Assembly (NCBI RefSeq): GCF_002269505.1
Contig: NZ_NQKQ01000002.1
Span: forward strand, 186,001-250,000
DNA length: 64,000 nucleotides
Reading direction: 5' to 3'
Source of the DNA: Pseudomonas fragi
GTDB lineage: Bacteria > Pseudomonadota > Gammaproteobacteria > Pseudomonadales > Pseudomonadaceae
This document shows, in pieces, positions 27,848 to 36,643 of this stretch. A model generated the notes under the pieces. The model did not search any database. It saw only the letters and a list, made by a program, of their open reading frames with translations, and was not told the origin of the DNA. The position numbers and the translations under genes were made by a program. Within the stretch, counting starts at the first letter, position 1, and every line of letters begins with the position of its first letter.

Positions 27848-28144
27848 GGTCTATTTCTCCGCCTCGAATGGGGTGCGCCGATATCGGTGCCACCTCGGGG
27901 CTAGAGCAATAAGTGGGCCTGTTTTGTCTGGGCGGGTAAACCGGAGAAAAGCGGGCACACGGCATATTGCCGGATGTGCGGAGTGCATATTGATTAGCGA
28001 ATATCAGGATGAAGAATGTGCAGAGTGATTCATTTTGTGGCGCAGGCGCACTGTTTAGGGTAGGTGGTGTGGGGGGATTGATCTCTAAATATCAAGCCGC
28101 TATACAAAGAAATGCGTATGACATTGTTTTTATACGAGGTTCCC

Positions 28145-28864
28145 ATGGCCTACTTTTCCGAGAGCCTGGATGCCCTGCCAGGGCTGGCTCATACATTTGG
28201 TAATGTCAGCAGCCGTACACCAGCGACCCTTTTTTGTTGTGCTCAGGTGCATGGTGCCAAAGTCATTGAAGTAGGCGATGGGGATGAGTCCGGCATCATC
28301 GCCGGGGACGCGATTTTCACACGTACAACCCGGCCCATAGGAATCGTGACAGCAGATTGCCTGCCCATTTTGATAGGTTCAAAAAAAGATAAGTTCGTTG
28401 CAGCCATTCATGGTGGCTGGCAAGGATTGGCGGCGGGTGTCATCGAAAATTCCTTCCTGGCTTTGCGCCTCGCAGGTGTTTCCTTGGATCACTTACAGAT
28501 TGCAATAGGCCCGGCCATACAAGCCTGTTGCTATGAGGTTGGAAAGGCTCTTGTTGACAGAATAGAACTCACACATGGCCATCTCTGGCTTGGGAGGCAG
28601 GCGCCATGGTCTACAACCCGAGCAGAGTCAGTACCTATAGTCGGTTCTTGTCGAGCACCAGTCAGTCACGGTGAGGCCTGGCTTGACCTCACTCTTTATT
28701 GTTTTTATTTGTTGGAGGCTTCAGGAGTGAAGCACGAGCAAATCCAGACTGCCGGCCTGTGTACCTATTGTTCAGGACCAGAATGGGGAAGTTACAGGAG
28801 ACGAACTCATAGAAGTGAGGCGAAAACATATCAATATTCCTGGATTCGTCTGGAAGACTATTGA
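28145..28864 (+). CDS. Laccase-domain (YfiH/PgeF) purine nucleoside phosphorylase-like protein
   Basis: A 239-residue protein of the former polyphenol oxidase family. The zinc triad is visible as H in CAQVHGAKV, C in TADCLPIL and H in AIHGGWQGL. Family members phosphorolyse or deaminate purine nucleosides or edit peptidoglycan precursors. Two starts are possible, ATG 28112 and ATG 28145; GAGG just before the second favours it. Composition is visibly less G+C-rich than flanking genes and the N-terminus lacks the usual GGxS pattern, so it is probably a second, acquired copy. It is divergent from the codB-like operon and convergent with nrdA. Confidence 0.8.
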   Translation: MAYFSESLDALPGLAHTFGNVSSRTPATLFCCAQVHGAKVIEVGDGDESGIIAGDAIFTRTTRPIGIVTADCLPILIGSKKDKFVAAIHGGWQGLAAGVIENSFLALRLAGVSLDHLQIAIGPAIQACCYEVGKALVDRIELTHGHLWLGRQAPWSTTRAESVPIVGSCRAPVSHGEAWLDLTLYCFYLLEASGVKHEQIQTAGLCTYCSGPEWGSYRRRTHRSEAKTYQYSWIRLEDY

Positions 28865-28971
28865 CGTTTAAGGTGTGGAAATAAAAGCTTCCTATCCTGA
28901 GTGAATGCTTGTGGGCAATTTGGATTATTGATCAGTCACAACCTGCGGTTGGTTTTGCTCCCTAAAAAAAC

Positions 28972-29018
28972 AAAACCCCCGCCAAACCCAACTGTTGCCA
29001 GGGTTTAACGGGGGTTTT
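28972..29018 (-). terminator. Rho-independent terminator of nrdA
   Basis: An inverted repeat pairs AAAACCCCCGCCAAACCC with GGGTTTAACGGGGGTTTT around an 11-base loop. On the minus strand it is followed by GTTTTTTT, and it starts 35 bases after the nrdA stop codon. It ends nrdA alone, with no nrdB behind it. Confidence 0.85.
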
Positions 29019-29052
29019 GGGTCAGGCGGTTTGACCCGCCTGCCAGCTCAGC

Positions 29053-31926
29053 TTATTGGCAAGCTTCGCAATCCGGCTCGTCAATGGCGCAAGCCTTTGG
29101 CACCGGTGCCGGGCCGGCTGGGGCCGCGGCAACGTCTTCACTGTTTTTGCCGCTCGATACTGCGTTGAGCTTGCCGGTGTTGACGGTGGACTTCTCGGTG
29201 CTGGTCGCAGCCAGGGCACGGAGGTAGTAAGTGGTTTTCAGACCACGGTACCAGGCCATGCGGTAGGTCACGTCCAGCTTCTTGCCCGATGCACCGGCGA
29301 TGTACAGGTTCAGCGACTGAGCCTGGTCGATCCACTTCTGACGACGGCTGGCGGCGTCAACGATCCACTTGGTGTCCACTTCGAACGCGGTGGCATACAG
29401 CTCTTTGAGCTCTTGCGGGATGCGTTCGATCTGCTGCACGGAACCGTCGTAGTACTTCAGGTCGTTGATCATGACCGAGTCCCACAGATCGCGCGCCTTG
29501 AGGTCGCGAACCAGGTACGGGTTGATCACGGTGAATTCGCCCGACAGGTTCGATTTCACATACAGGTTCTGATAAGTCGGTTCGATCGACTGCGATACGC
29601 CAGTGATGTTGGCGATGGTCGCGGTCGGTGCGATGGCCATGATGTTGGAGTTGCGAATGCCTTTTTGTACACGGGCGCGAACCGGTGCCCAGTCCAGGGA
29701 TTCGTTCAGGTCAACGTCGATGTACTTCTGGCCGCGCTGCTCGATCAGGATCTGTTGCGAATCCAGCGGCAGTATGCCTTTGGACCACAGCGAACCCTGG
29801 AACGTCTCGTAAGCGCCACGCTCGTCAGCCAGGTCGCAGGACGCCTGGATCGCGTAGTAGCTGACCGCTTCCATCGACTTGTCGGCAAACTCCACGGCGG
29901 CTTGCGAAGCGTAAGGAATGTGCTGCAGGTACAGGGCGTCCTGGAAGCCCATGATCCCCAGACCAACCGGACGGTGCTTGAAGTTCGAGTTGCGCGCTTG
30001 CGGTACCGAGTAGTAGTTGATGTCGATAACGTTATCGAGCATGCGAACGGCTACGTCGATGGTGCGCTTGAGCTTGTCGGTGTCCAGCTTGCCGTTGACG
30101 ATGTGGTTCGGCAGGTTGATCGAGCCCAGGTTGCAAACGGCGATTTCGTCCTTGTTGGTGTTCAAGGTGATTTCGGTGCACAGGTTCGAGCTGTGAACCA
30201 CGCCAACGTGCTGCTGCGGGCTGCGCAGGTTGCACGGGTCTTTGAAAGTCAGCCAAGGGTGGCCGGTTTCAAACAGCATGGACAGCATTTTGCGCCACAG
30301 GTCTTTGGCCTGGATGGTCTTGAACAGCTTGATCTTGCCCGGGTACTGGGACAGTGCTTCGTAGTACTCGTAACGCTCTTCGAAGGCCTTGCCGGTCAGG
30401 TCGTGCAGGTCAGGTACTTCGGACGGCGAGAACAGGGTCCACGGGCCGTCATCGAAGACGCGCTTCATGAACAGGTCCGGGATCCAGTTGGCGGTGTTCA
30501 TGTCGTGGGTACGACGACGGTCATCACCGGTGTTCTTGCGCAGCTCGATGAACTCTTCGATGTCCATGTGCCAGGTTTCCAGGTAAGCACATACAGCGCC
30601 TTTGCGCTTGCCACCCTGGTTAACGGCTACGGCGGTGTCGTTCACCACTTTCAGGAACGGTACAACGCCTTGCGACTTGCCGTTGGTGCCCTTGATCCAC
30701 GAACCCAGTGCACGTACCGGAGTCCAGTCGTTGCCCAGGCCACCGGCGAATTTGGACAACATGGCGTTGTCGTGGATCGCGTGGTAGATGCCCGACAGGT
30801 CGTCCGGCACGGTGGTCAGGTAGCAGCTGGACAGCTGCGGACGCTGGGTGCCGGCGTTGAACAGGGTCGGTGTCGAGGCCATGTAGTCGAAAGACGACAA
30901 CAGGTTGTAGAACTCGATGGCGCGATCTTCTTTTTGCTTCTCTTCGATCGCCAGGCCCATGGCCACGCGCATGAAGAAGATCTGCGGCAGTTCGAAACGT
31001 ACGCCATCGTGGTGGATGAAGTAGCGGTCGTACAGGGTTTGCAGGCCCAGGTAGGTGAACTGCTGATCGCGCTCGTGGTTGATCGCCTTGCCCAGTTTTT
31101 CCAGGTCGAAGGTGGCCAGCACCGGGTTCAGCAGGTCGAACTCGATACCCTTGGCGATGTAGGCAGGCAGGGCCTTGGCGTACAGGTCAGCCATCTCGTG
31201 GTGGGTGGCGCTGTCAGCTACTTTCAGGAAGCTCAGGCCTTCGGCACGCAGGGTGTCCATCAGCAGGCGAGCGGTCACGAACGAGTAGTTGGGCTCACGC
31301 TCTACCAGGGTGCGGGCGGTCATCACCAGGGCGGTGTTGACGTCGCTCAGCGCTACGCCGTCGTAGAGGTTTTTCAGGGTTTCACGCTGGATCAGATCGC
31401 CGTCAACTTCTTCCAGACCTTCGCAGGCCTCGGTGACGATGGTGTTCAGGCGGCCCATGTCCAGGGGTGCAAAAGTACCGTCAGCGAGCGTGATGCGGAT
31501 CGACGGGTGAGCATTCACGGCGTCTTGGGCCGGAGCGCGGATGGCGCGTTCCTTGGAGCGGGCGTCACGGTAGATCACATAGTCGCGGGCCACTTTTTGT
31601 TCGCCGGCGCGCATCAGGGCCAGTTCTACCTGGTCCTGGATTTCTTCAATGTGGATGGTGCCGCCCGATGGCATGCGACGTTTGAAGGTTGCGGTGACCT
31701 GTTCGGTCAGGCGCGCAACGGTGTCGTGAATGCGCGACGAAGCGGCAGCATTGCCGCCTTCAACTGCGAGAAACGCCTTGGTGATGGCAACGGTGATCTT
31801 GTCATCGGTGTAAGGAACCACAGCCCCGTTACGTTTGATCACGCGCAGCTGGCCTGGCGCGGTCGCAGACAGATCCAGATTTGAATCGGAACCCTGCGAG
31901 TTCTCGCGAGTTGTATCGGTTTGCAT
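29053..31926 (-). CDS. nrdA: Class Ia ribonucleoside-diphosphate reductase, alpha subunit
   Basis: A 957-residue reductase, the long Pseudomonas form. ATP-cone regions lie near residues 27-130 (VIKRNGAVVPYTDDKITVAI) and 145-235 (LADGTFAPLDMGRLNTIVTE). The catalytic barrel has the substrate-site cysteines in QLSSCYLTT and AVCNLGSINL and the radical cysteine in SSNLCTEI. The C-terminal shuttle pair is CEAC. It makes deoxynucleotides with the NrdB radical subunit, which is not encoded next to it. The leader carries DnaA and NrdR-like sites, and a strong terminator follows. Confidence 0.95.
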   Translation of the reverse strand: MQTDTTRENSQGSDSNLDLSATAPGQLRVIKRNGAVVPYTDDKITVAITKAFLAVEGGNAAASSRIHDTVARLTEQVTATFKRRMPSGGTIHIEEIQDQVELALMRAGEQKVARDYVIYRDARSKERAIRAPAQDAVNAHPSIRITLADGTFAPLDMGRLNTIVTEACEGLEEVDGDLIQRETLKNLYDGVALSDVNTALVMTARTLVEREPNYSFVTARLLMDTLRAEGLSFLKVADSATHHEMADLYAKALPAYIAKGIEFDLLNPVLATFDLEKLGKAINHERDQQFTYLGLQTLYDRYFIHHDGVRFELPQIFFMRVAMGLAIEEKQKEDRAIEFYNLLSSFDYMASTPTLFNAGTQRPQLSSCYLTTVPDDLSGIYHAIHDNAMLSKFAGGLGNDWTPVRALGSWIKGTNGKSQGVVPFLKVVNDTAVAVNQGGKRKGAVCAYLETWHMDIEEFIELRKNTGDDRRRTHDMNTANWIPDLFMKRVFDDGPWTLFSPSEVPDLHDLTGKAFEERYEYYEALSQYPGKIKLFKTIQAKDLWRKMLSMLFETGHPWLTFKDPCNLRSPQQHVGVVHSSNLCTEITLNTNKDEIAVCNLGSINLPNHIVNGKLDTDKLKRTIDVAVRMLDNVIDINYYSVPQARNSNFKHRPVGLGIMGFQDALYLQHIPYASQAAVEFADKSMEAVSYYAIQASCDLADERGAYETFQGSLWSKGILPLDSQQILIEQRGQKYIDVDLNESLDWAPVRARVQKGIRNSNIMAIAPTATIANITGVSQSIEPTYQNLYVKSNLSGEFTVINPYLVRDLKARDLWDSVMINDLKYYDGSVQQIERIPQELKELYATAFEVDTKWIVDAASRRQKWIDQAQSLNLYIAGASGKKLDVTYRMAWYRGLKTTYYLRALAATSTEKSTVNTGKLNAVSSGKNSEDVAAAPAGPAPVPKACAIDEPDCEACQ

Positions 31927-32282
31927 GGGGGTGTCTCCACATTCTCTATGTTTGTTTGGGCGCCTTTTGGGTGCCCACCGTTCCGTCCTGAAGCACTACA
32001 ACCGGTAATGAACCGGGCATAACAACTTCGGGACGTACAGAAGGGGGTTAAGCCACTTCCGTGCCGAAGTCTTGTTTCACGCAGACCGCGTGAAACCGTA
32101 TTCCTGTTGGATGACAGTATTTTTACTGCAACACCCGGGCCGCTTTCCGACCTTTGGGTTGGAAAACGGTTGCCATCCGCACAAGCGGTTTGGACTTTGA
32201 AAACTGCGTTTGGTTTAACCCGACAGGCGCGAGAAAAGGGCTTGAAATTCTCGTCTGAGTTGTGTTGGGTTTTTGGCCTAAA

Positions 32283-32329
32283 ACCCTACATATGGGGTTT
32301 TTTGGCGGAGCTGATACAAGATATGCGTT
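32283..32329. promoter_or_regulatory. Pair of NrdR-like boxes upstream of nrdA
   Basis: ACCCTACATATGGGGT at 32283-32298 matches 12 of 16 positions of the NrdR-box consensus aCaCwAtATaTwGtgt as I recall it. ATACAAGATATGCGTT at 32314-32329 matches 10 of 16. Their offset is 31 bases, the three-turn phasing typical of paired NrdR boxes. They lie about 360-400 bases before nrdA, implying a long leader or a promoter close to the boxes. Confidence 0.6.
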
Positions 32330-32355
32330 TTATAGGGGTTGTGCAACGTACTGCC

Positions 32356-32376
32356 TGTGGATAACCCTGTGTGTAA
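32356..32376 (-). promoter_or_regulatory. DnaA box pair in the nrdA control region
   Basis: On the minus strand TTATCCACA (32364-32356) is a perfect DnaA box. TTACACACA (32376-32368), 12 bases away on the same strand, differs from TTWTNCACA at one base. The pair is just upstream of the NrdR-like boxes with respect to nrdA. The whole interval 31927-32596 holds no gene; it also contains the terminator of bglX at its far end. Confidence 0.72.
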
Positions 32377-32555
32377 ATTGTGTGTGAAAGCTTGAAGATC
32401 CACGTAGGCCGCACTGCACCGGCATTTAGCCGTTTGTCACCGGATTTAGACGGAACAAATCCTGTGTGCCGGATTTTGAGGGCGCGAACCCTACCACAAA
32501 AAACAGCGCTGTCCGAACGCATTTTCAGGCGGGTGCAAAGATAGCGAAAAGACGT

Positions 32556-32584
32556 GCCGGGAGGCTGCATGGAGCCTTCCCGGC
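32556..32584 (-). terminator. Probable terminator of bglX
   Basis: GCCGGGAGGCT and its complement AGCCTTCCCGGC (one bulged base) form a stem with a short loop. On the minus strand it is followed by ACGTCTTTTC. It starts 13 bases after the bglX stop and separates that gene from the nrdA control region. Confidence 0.65.
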
Positions 32585-32596
32585 AATTGCGCGAAA

Positions 32597-34888
32597 TTAC
32601 TGCAGCTGGAAGCTGTTTTGCTGGACGTTTTGCGAGTCCAGGCCGATTTGTACGTTGAACTCGCCAGGTTCGGCAATATGCTGCAACTGCGCGTTGTAGA
32701 ACTTCAGGTCGTTCTCGCTGAGGGTGAATTGCACGACTTTCTGCTCGCCCGGTTTGAGCATGACCTTCTCGAAGTTCTTCAGCTCTTTTACCGCTCGGCT
32801 CATGGACGCGGTAACGTCCTGGATATACAGCTGAACCACCGTTTCACCCGCACGCTTGCCCGTGTTTTTCACGGTGACGCTGGCCGTCAGGGTCGCGCCC
32901 GGCTTCAGGGTTTTGGCCGACAGGCTGACATCCGACAGGCTGAAGTCGGTGTAGCTCAAACCATAGCCAAACGGATACAGCGGGCTGTTGCCCTCATCGA
33001 AGTACTGCGAGGTGTAGTTGCCCGGTTTGCCCGGCGTGAACGGGCGGCCAATGCTCAGATGGCTGTAGTAGGTAGGGATCTGGCCAACGGAGCGTGGGAA
33101 AGTGATAGGTAACTTGCCGGACGGGTTGTAGTCGCCAAACAGCACGTCAGCAATGGCGTTGCCGCCTTCAGTGCCACTGAACCAGGTTTCCAGCACGGCA
33201 TCGGCCTGCTGCTGTTGCACATCGATAGACAACGGGCGGCCGTTCATCAATACCAGCACCAACGGCTTGCCGGTGGCCTTGAGGGCCGTAATCAGGGCAC
33301 GCTGGCTGGCAGGAATGTCCAGATTGGTGCGGCTCGACGACTCGTGGGACATACCGCGAGACTCACCCACCACCGCAACCACTACATCGGCCTGCTGCGC
33401 TGCCTTGACCGCTTCGTCGATCATCGCCTGCGCCGGGCGCGGGTCGTTGACCACTTCGGGGGCATCGAAGTTGAGGAAGTTGAGGTAGTCGACGATTTTC
33501 TGGTCGTCGGTGATATTGGCACCGCGGGCATAGATCAGGTTGTCCTGCTGGCCGATGGCATTGCGCATGCCGTCAAACACGGTCACCGATTGAGCCTGCT
33601 GACCGGCTGCGGCCCAGCTGCCCATGATATCGATCGGGGCTTTGGCCAGCGGGCCGACCAGAGCAATTCGCGCCTGCTTTTTCAGGGGCAGGGTTTCGTT
33701 CTGGTTTTTCAGCAGGACCAGGCTCTTGCGCGCCACTTCACGCGCTTCGGCGCGATGCAGGCGGCTGTCGGCCTTGACGTCCGCCGGGTCATCTTCAGCC
33801 TTGCCGATACGCAGGTACGGGTCGGCGAACAAGCCCATGTCGTACTTGGCGCCGAGCACTTCGCGTACGGCATTGTCCAGATCGCTCTGCGGTACTTCGC
33901 CGGACTTGAGCAGGTCCGGCAGTTCTTCACCGTAGGCCTTGTCATTCATGCTCATGTCGATACCGGCCTTGATCGCCAGCTTGGCGGCTTCGCGGCTGTC
34001 CTTGGCCACGCCGTGCTTGATCAGCTCGTAGATCGCGCCGTGGTCGCTGACCGCCACACCTTTGAAGCCCCACTCCTTGCGCAGCAAATCCTGCATCAGC
34101 CACATGTTGGAGGTGGCGGGCACGCCATTGATCGAGTTCAGGGCCACCATCACGCTGCCCGCACCCGCTTCAATCGCCGCATGGTAGGGCGGCAGATAGT
34201 CCTGGAACATGCGTGTCGGGCTCATGTCCACAGTGTTGTAGTCCCGCCCACCCTCGACGGCACCATACAAGGCGAAGTGCTTGACGCTGGCCATGATATT
34301 GCCGGGCAGGGCCGGGGAGGCGCCCTGATAGGCCTGCACCATCACCTTGGCGATGCGCGAGACCAGGTAGGTGTCTTCGCCAAAGCCCTCGGAGGTACGG
34401 CCCCAGCGCGGGTCACGGGCGATGTCGACCATCGGCGCGAAGGTCAGGTCGATACTGTCGGCGCTGGCTTCCTTTGCGGCGATGCGGCCGCTGAGGCCGA
34501 TGGCATCCATGTCCCAGCTGGAGGCCAGGGCCAGGCTGATCGGGAAAATGGTGCGGTGACCGTGGATAACGTCGTACGCGAAAAACATCGGGATTTTCAG
34601 ACGACTGCGCATGGCGGCGTCTTGCATCGGGCGGTTTTCGTCGCGGCTGATGGAATTGAATGTACCGCCGATACGGCCTGCGGCGATTTCCTTACGGATC
34701 ATCTCGCGGGGCATTTCCGGGCCGATACTGATCAGACGCAATTGGCCGATTTTTTCATCGACGCTCATCTTCTTCAGCAGCTCAGCGACGAACACGTCTT
34801 TGGGAGGCAACGGGGCCGCCGGGGCTTGAGCCCACGCGGTGTGACTGGCCAGGCTGATGACGATGCCCAGCAAACACATATTTCTCAT
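32597..34888 (-). CDS. bglX: Periplasmic beta-glucosidase (GH3 family)
   Basis: A 763-residue glycoside hydrolase close in length to E. coli BglX (765). A signal peptide (about 1-20, ending AWAQA) precedes the GH3 TIM barrel with PMVDIARDPRWGRTSEGFGE and the nucleophile Asp in VAVSDHGAI, the C-terminal alpha/beta sandwich, and a fibronectin III-like domain (GATLTASVTVKNTGKRAGE). It cleaves terminal beta-glucosyl residues in the periplasm. It is divergent from lemA with 243 bases between, and is monocistronic with its own terminator. Confidence 0.93.
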   Translation of the reverse strand: MRNMCLLGIVISLASHTAWAQAPAAPLPPKDVFVAELLKKMSVDEKIGQLRLISIGPEMPREMIRKEIAAGRIGGTFNSISRDENRPMQDAAMRSRLKIPMFFAYDVIHGHRTIFPISLALASSWDMDAIGLSGRIAAKEASADSIDLTFAPMVDIARDPRWGRTSEGFGEDTYLVSRIAKVMVQAYQGASPALPGNIMASVKHFALYGAVEGGRDYNTVDMSPTRMFQDYLPPYHAAIEAGAGSVMVALNSINGVPATSNMWLMQDLLRKEWGFKGVAVSDHGAIYELIKHGVAKDSREAAKLAIKAGIDMSMNDKAYGEELPDLLKSGEVPQSDLDNAVREVLGAKYDMGLFADPYLRIGKAEDDPADVKADSRLHRAEAREVARKSLVLLKNQNETLPLKKQARIALVGPLAKAPIDIMGSWAAAGQQAQSVTVFDGMRNAIGQQDNLIYARGANITDDQKIVDYLNFLNFDAPEVVNDPRPAQAMIDEAVKAAQQADVVVAVVGESRGMSHESSSRTNLDIPASQRALITALKATGKPLVLVLMNGRPLSIDVQQQQADAVLETWFSGTEGGNAIADVLFGDYNPSGKLPITFPRSVGQIPTYYSHLSIGRPFTPGKPGNYTSQYFDEGNSPLYPFGYGLSYTDFSLSDVSLSAKTLKPGATLTASVTVKNTGKRAGETVVQLYIQDVTASMSRAVKELKNFEKVMLKPGEQKVVQFTLSENDLKFYNAQLQHIAEPGEFNVQIGLDSQNVQQNSFQLQ

Positions 34889-35131
34889 TGGATTCTTCTG
34901 CGCAGCCGCTCACTTGAAGCGAGGGAAGCCCACGCTCGTGCAGCGATATTGTTCTGGGGAGGTATCAGGAGTACTCGAATTAAAGAATTGACCTACCTTT
35001 AGAACGTAGTATTCCTGCATGACTGGCAGTCTTTTAGCTGATTCGCCGCGAGCAATCCAGTGTTGCCGGGAGTTTTTAGGCGTGGTGTGTGGTCAATAAA
35101 CTTAATGTCGATATTTCGGAGCATCACAAGC

Positions 35132-35740
35132 ATGGGTATACAAAGTATTAGCGCCCCGGGCTGGAAAGTTATCGCCCTGCTGGCCTTGAGCAGTGTGCTG
35201 GCCGGGTGCGGGATCAACACCATTCCCACCCTCGACGAGCAGGTCAAGGCGGCCTGGTCACAAGTGCAGAACCAGTATCAGCGTCGTTCCGACCTGATCC
35301 CCAATCTGGTCGAGACAGTCAAGGGCGCGGCCAAGCAGGAGCAGGCCACCCTCACAGCGGTGATTGAAGCGCGGGCCAAGGCCACTTCGATCCAGGTTGA
35401 TGCGAGCACGCTGAACAATCCGGAAAAGCTCAAGCAGTTCCAGGAAGCGCAGAACCAGCTGACCGGAGCCTTGAGCCGGTTGATGGTGGTATCCGAGCGT
35501 TATCCGGATCTCAAGTCCAACCAGAACTTCCTGTCGTTGCAATCGCAGCTGGAAGGCACGGAAAACCGCATCAGTGTGGCGCGGCGTGACTTTATCCTCG
35601 CCGTTGAGCGCTACAACACCGAGATCCGCACCTTCCCGGGTCGTTTGTGGCATGCCGTGATGTACAGCGACCTGCCAGTGCGCTCCACATTCGAAGCCAC
35701 CACCCCGGACGCCGACAAAGCGCCTGAAGTGAAGTTCTAA
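35132..35740 (+). CDS. lemA: LemA family lipoprotein
   Basis: A 202-residue protein with a lipobox LSSVLAGC close to the N-terminus and the long LemA helical domain: QVKAAWSQVQNQYQRRSDLI, PNLVETVKGAAKQEQATL, VARRDFILAVERYNTEIRTF and PGRLW. ATG 35132 follows a GGAG; starts further upstream lack a ribosome site. LemA proteins usually accompany TPM-domain proteins, as here, and may act in envelope stress or sensing; the molecular role is not established. Confidence 0.9.
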   Translation: MGIQSISAPGWKVIALLALSSVLAGCGINTIPTLDEQVKAAWSQVQNQYQRRSDLIPNLVETVKGAAKQEQATLTAVIEARAKATSIQVDASTLNNPEKLKQFQEAQNQLTGALSRLMVVSERYPDLKSNQNFLSLQSQLEGTENRISVARRDFILAVERYNTEIRTFPGRLWHAVMYSDLPVRSTFEATTPDADKAPEVKF

Positions 35741-35756
35741 TTGCTTGTGTGACGTT

Positions 35757-35847
35757 GTAGTCGCTGCCGCAGGCTGCGAAGGTTTGCGGAGCAAACCGTT
35801 ACCTCAAAGACCCTGCGAACCCCATCGCAGCCTGCGGCAGCGACTAC
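35757..35847. repeat. Extragenic palindrome pair (type A)
   Basis: Near-perfect 23-base arms starting GTAGTCGCTGCCGCAGGCTG (35757) and ending CAGCCTGCGGCAGCGACTAC (35847) enclose about 45 bases. It lies inside the lemA-TPM operon, 16 bases after the lemA stop, and could stabilise or attenuate the message. Confidence 0.9.
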
Positions 35848-35878
35848 AAGAACCCGGGCTTTCAATACCGAGGTAGCG

Positions 35879-36616
35879 ATGCGCGTATCAAAACTGGGGC
35901 TGGGCCTGTTGCTGTGGCTATTTATAGCTACGGCCCAGGCGCTGACCTTTCCCGCGCTCAGCGGGCGGGTGGTGGACGAAGGGCAGATGCTAGACCCCGC
36001 CACCCGTGAACACTTGACGCAAACCCTGCAAGCCCACGAAAAAGCCACGGGCGAGCAAGTGGTGGTGGTCACCGTACCCGACCTGCAAGGCACGCCCATC
36101 GAGGATTTCGGCTACCAACTGGGTCGTGCCTGGGGCATCGGGCAAAAGGACAAGAACAACGGCGCCCTGCTGATCGTGGCCCGCGATGACCGCAAGTTGC
36201 GCATCGAGGTCGGTTATGGTCTGGAAGACCGCCTCACCGATGCCCAGGCTTCGGTCATCATCAATCAGGTCATCACGCCTGCCTTCAAGGCCGGTAACTA
36301 CAACCAAGGTATCAGCGACGGGGTGGGTGCCATCCTGCAAGTATTGGGCGGCACTGCCCTGGCCGAGCCGGCCTACGCGAGCGGGCAGGGCAGTGGCGAT
36401 GACTTTATGGCCGAGCACCCGGGCGTGGTCGTGCTGCTTTTTATACTGTTTGTTCTGGTCGTTGCGGTCTGCCAGTTCTATGGCATTTGCAACTCGGGCG
36501 GCGGCGGCTCGCGTTCGGGCGGTTTTGGCGGTGGCGGCTTTGGTGGCGGGGGAGGCGGTGGTTTTCGCGGCGGTGGCGGCAGTTTTGGCGGCGGCGGTGC
36601 TTCCGGTGGCTGGTAA
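35879..36616 (+). CDS. TPM domain protein (YgcG family) with Gly-rich tail
   Basis: A 245-residue envelope protein. A signal peptide (1-21, ATAQA) is followed by the TPM domain (about 25-160; GRVVDEGQMLDPATREHLTQ, GEQVVVVTVPDL, LRIEVGYGLEDRLTDAQAS). A membrane segment spans about 181-200 (VVVLLFILFVLVVAVCQFYG), and the last 45 residues are almost pure Gly/Ser/Phe repeats. TPM domains in other species act in photosystem repair or as phosphatases; the bacterial role is unclear. It stands between lemA and a second TPM gene. Confidence 0.88.
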   Translation: MRVSKLGLGLLLWLFIATAQALTFPALSGRVVDEGQMLDPATREHLTQTLQAHEKATGEQVVVVTVPDLQGTPIEDFGYQLGRAWGIGQKDKNNGALLIVARDDRKLRIEVGYGLEDRLTDAQASVIINQVITPAFKAGNYNQGISDGVGAILQVLGGTALAEPAYASGQGSGDDFMAEHPGVVVLLFILFVLVVAVCQFYGICNSGGGGSRSGGFGGGGFGGGGGGGFRGGGGSFGGGGASGGW

Positions 36617-36643
36617 TTCATCTTTCAACGAGTATCGATATTT

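Noticed and set aside
27848..28144. Short palindromes such as CGCCGATATCGGTG and CGGCATATTGCCG upstream of the codB-like gene as PucR sites
   Set aside because: They differ from one another and I know no consensus to compare them with; no repeat of the same site supports either. The interval holds no gene.
29056..31884. A 942-codon open frame on the plus strand opposite nrdA
   Set aside because: It is a mirror of the G+C-rich nrdA coding frame; its translation has no known domain, and nrdA itself is certain. The same applies to long antisense frames at 33215-35002 (bglX) and 49401-51152 (fumarase).
31927..32280. Riboswitch in the long nrdA leader
   Set aside because: No recognised aptamer core, and no clear antiterminator/terminator pair next to the start codon; the region is better explained by protein-binding sites upstream.
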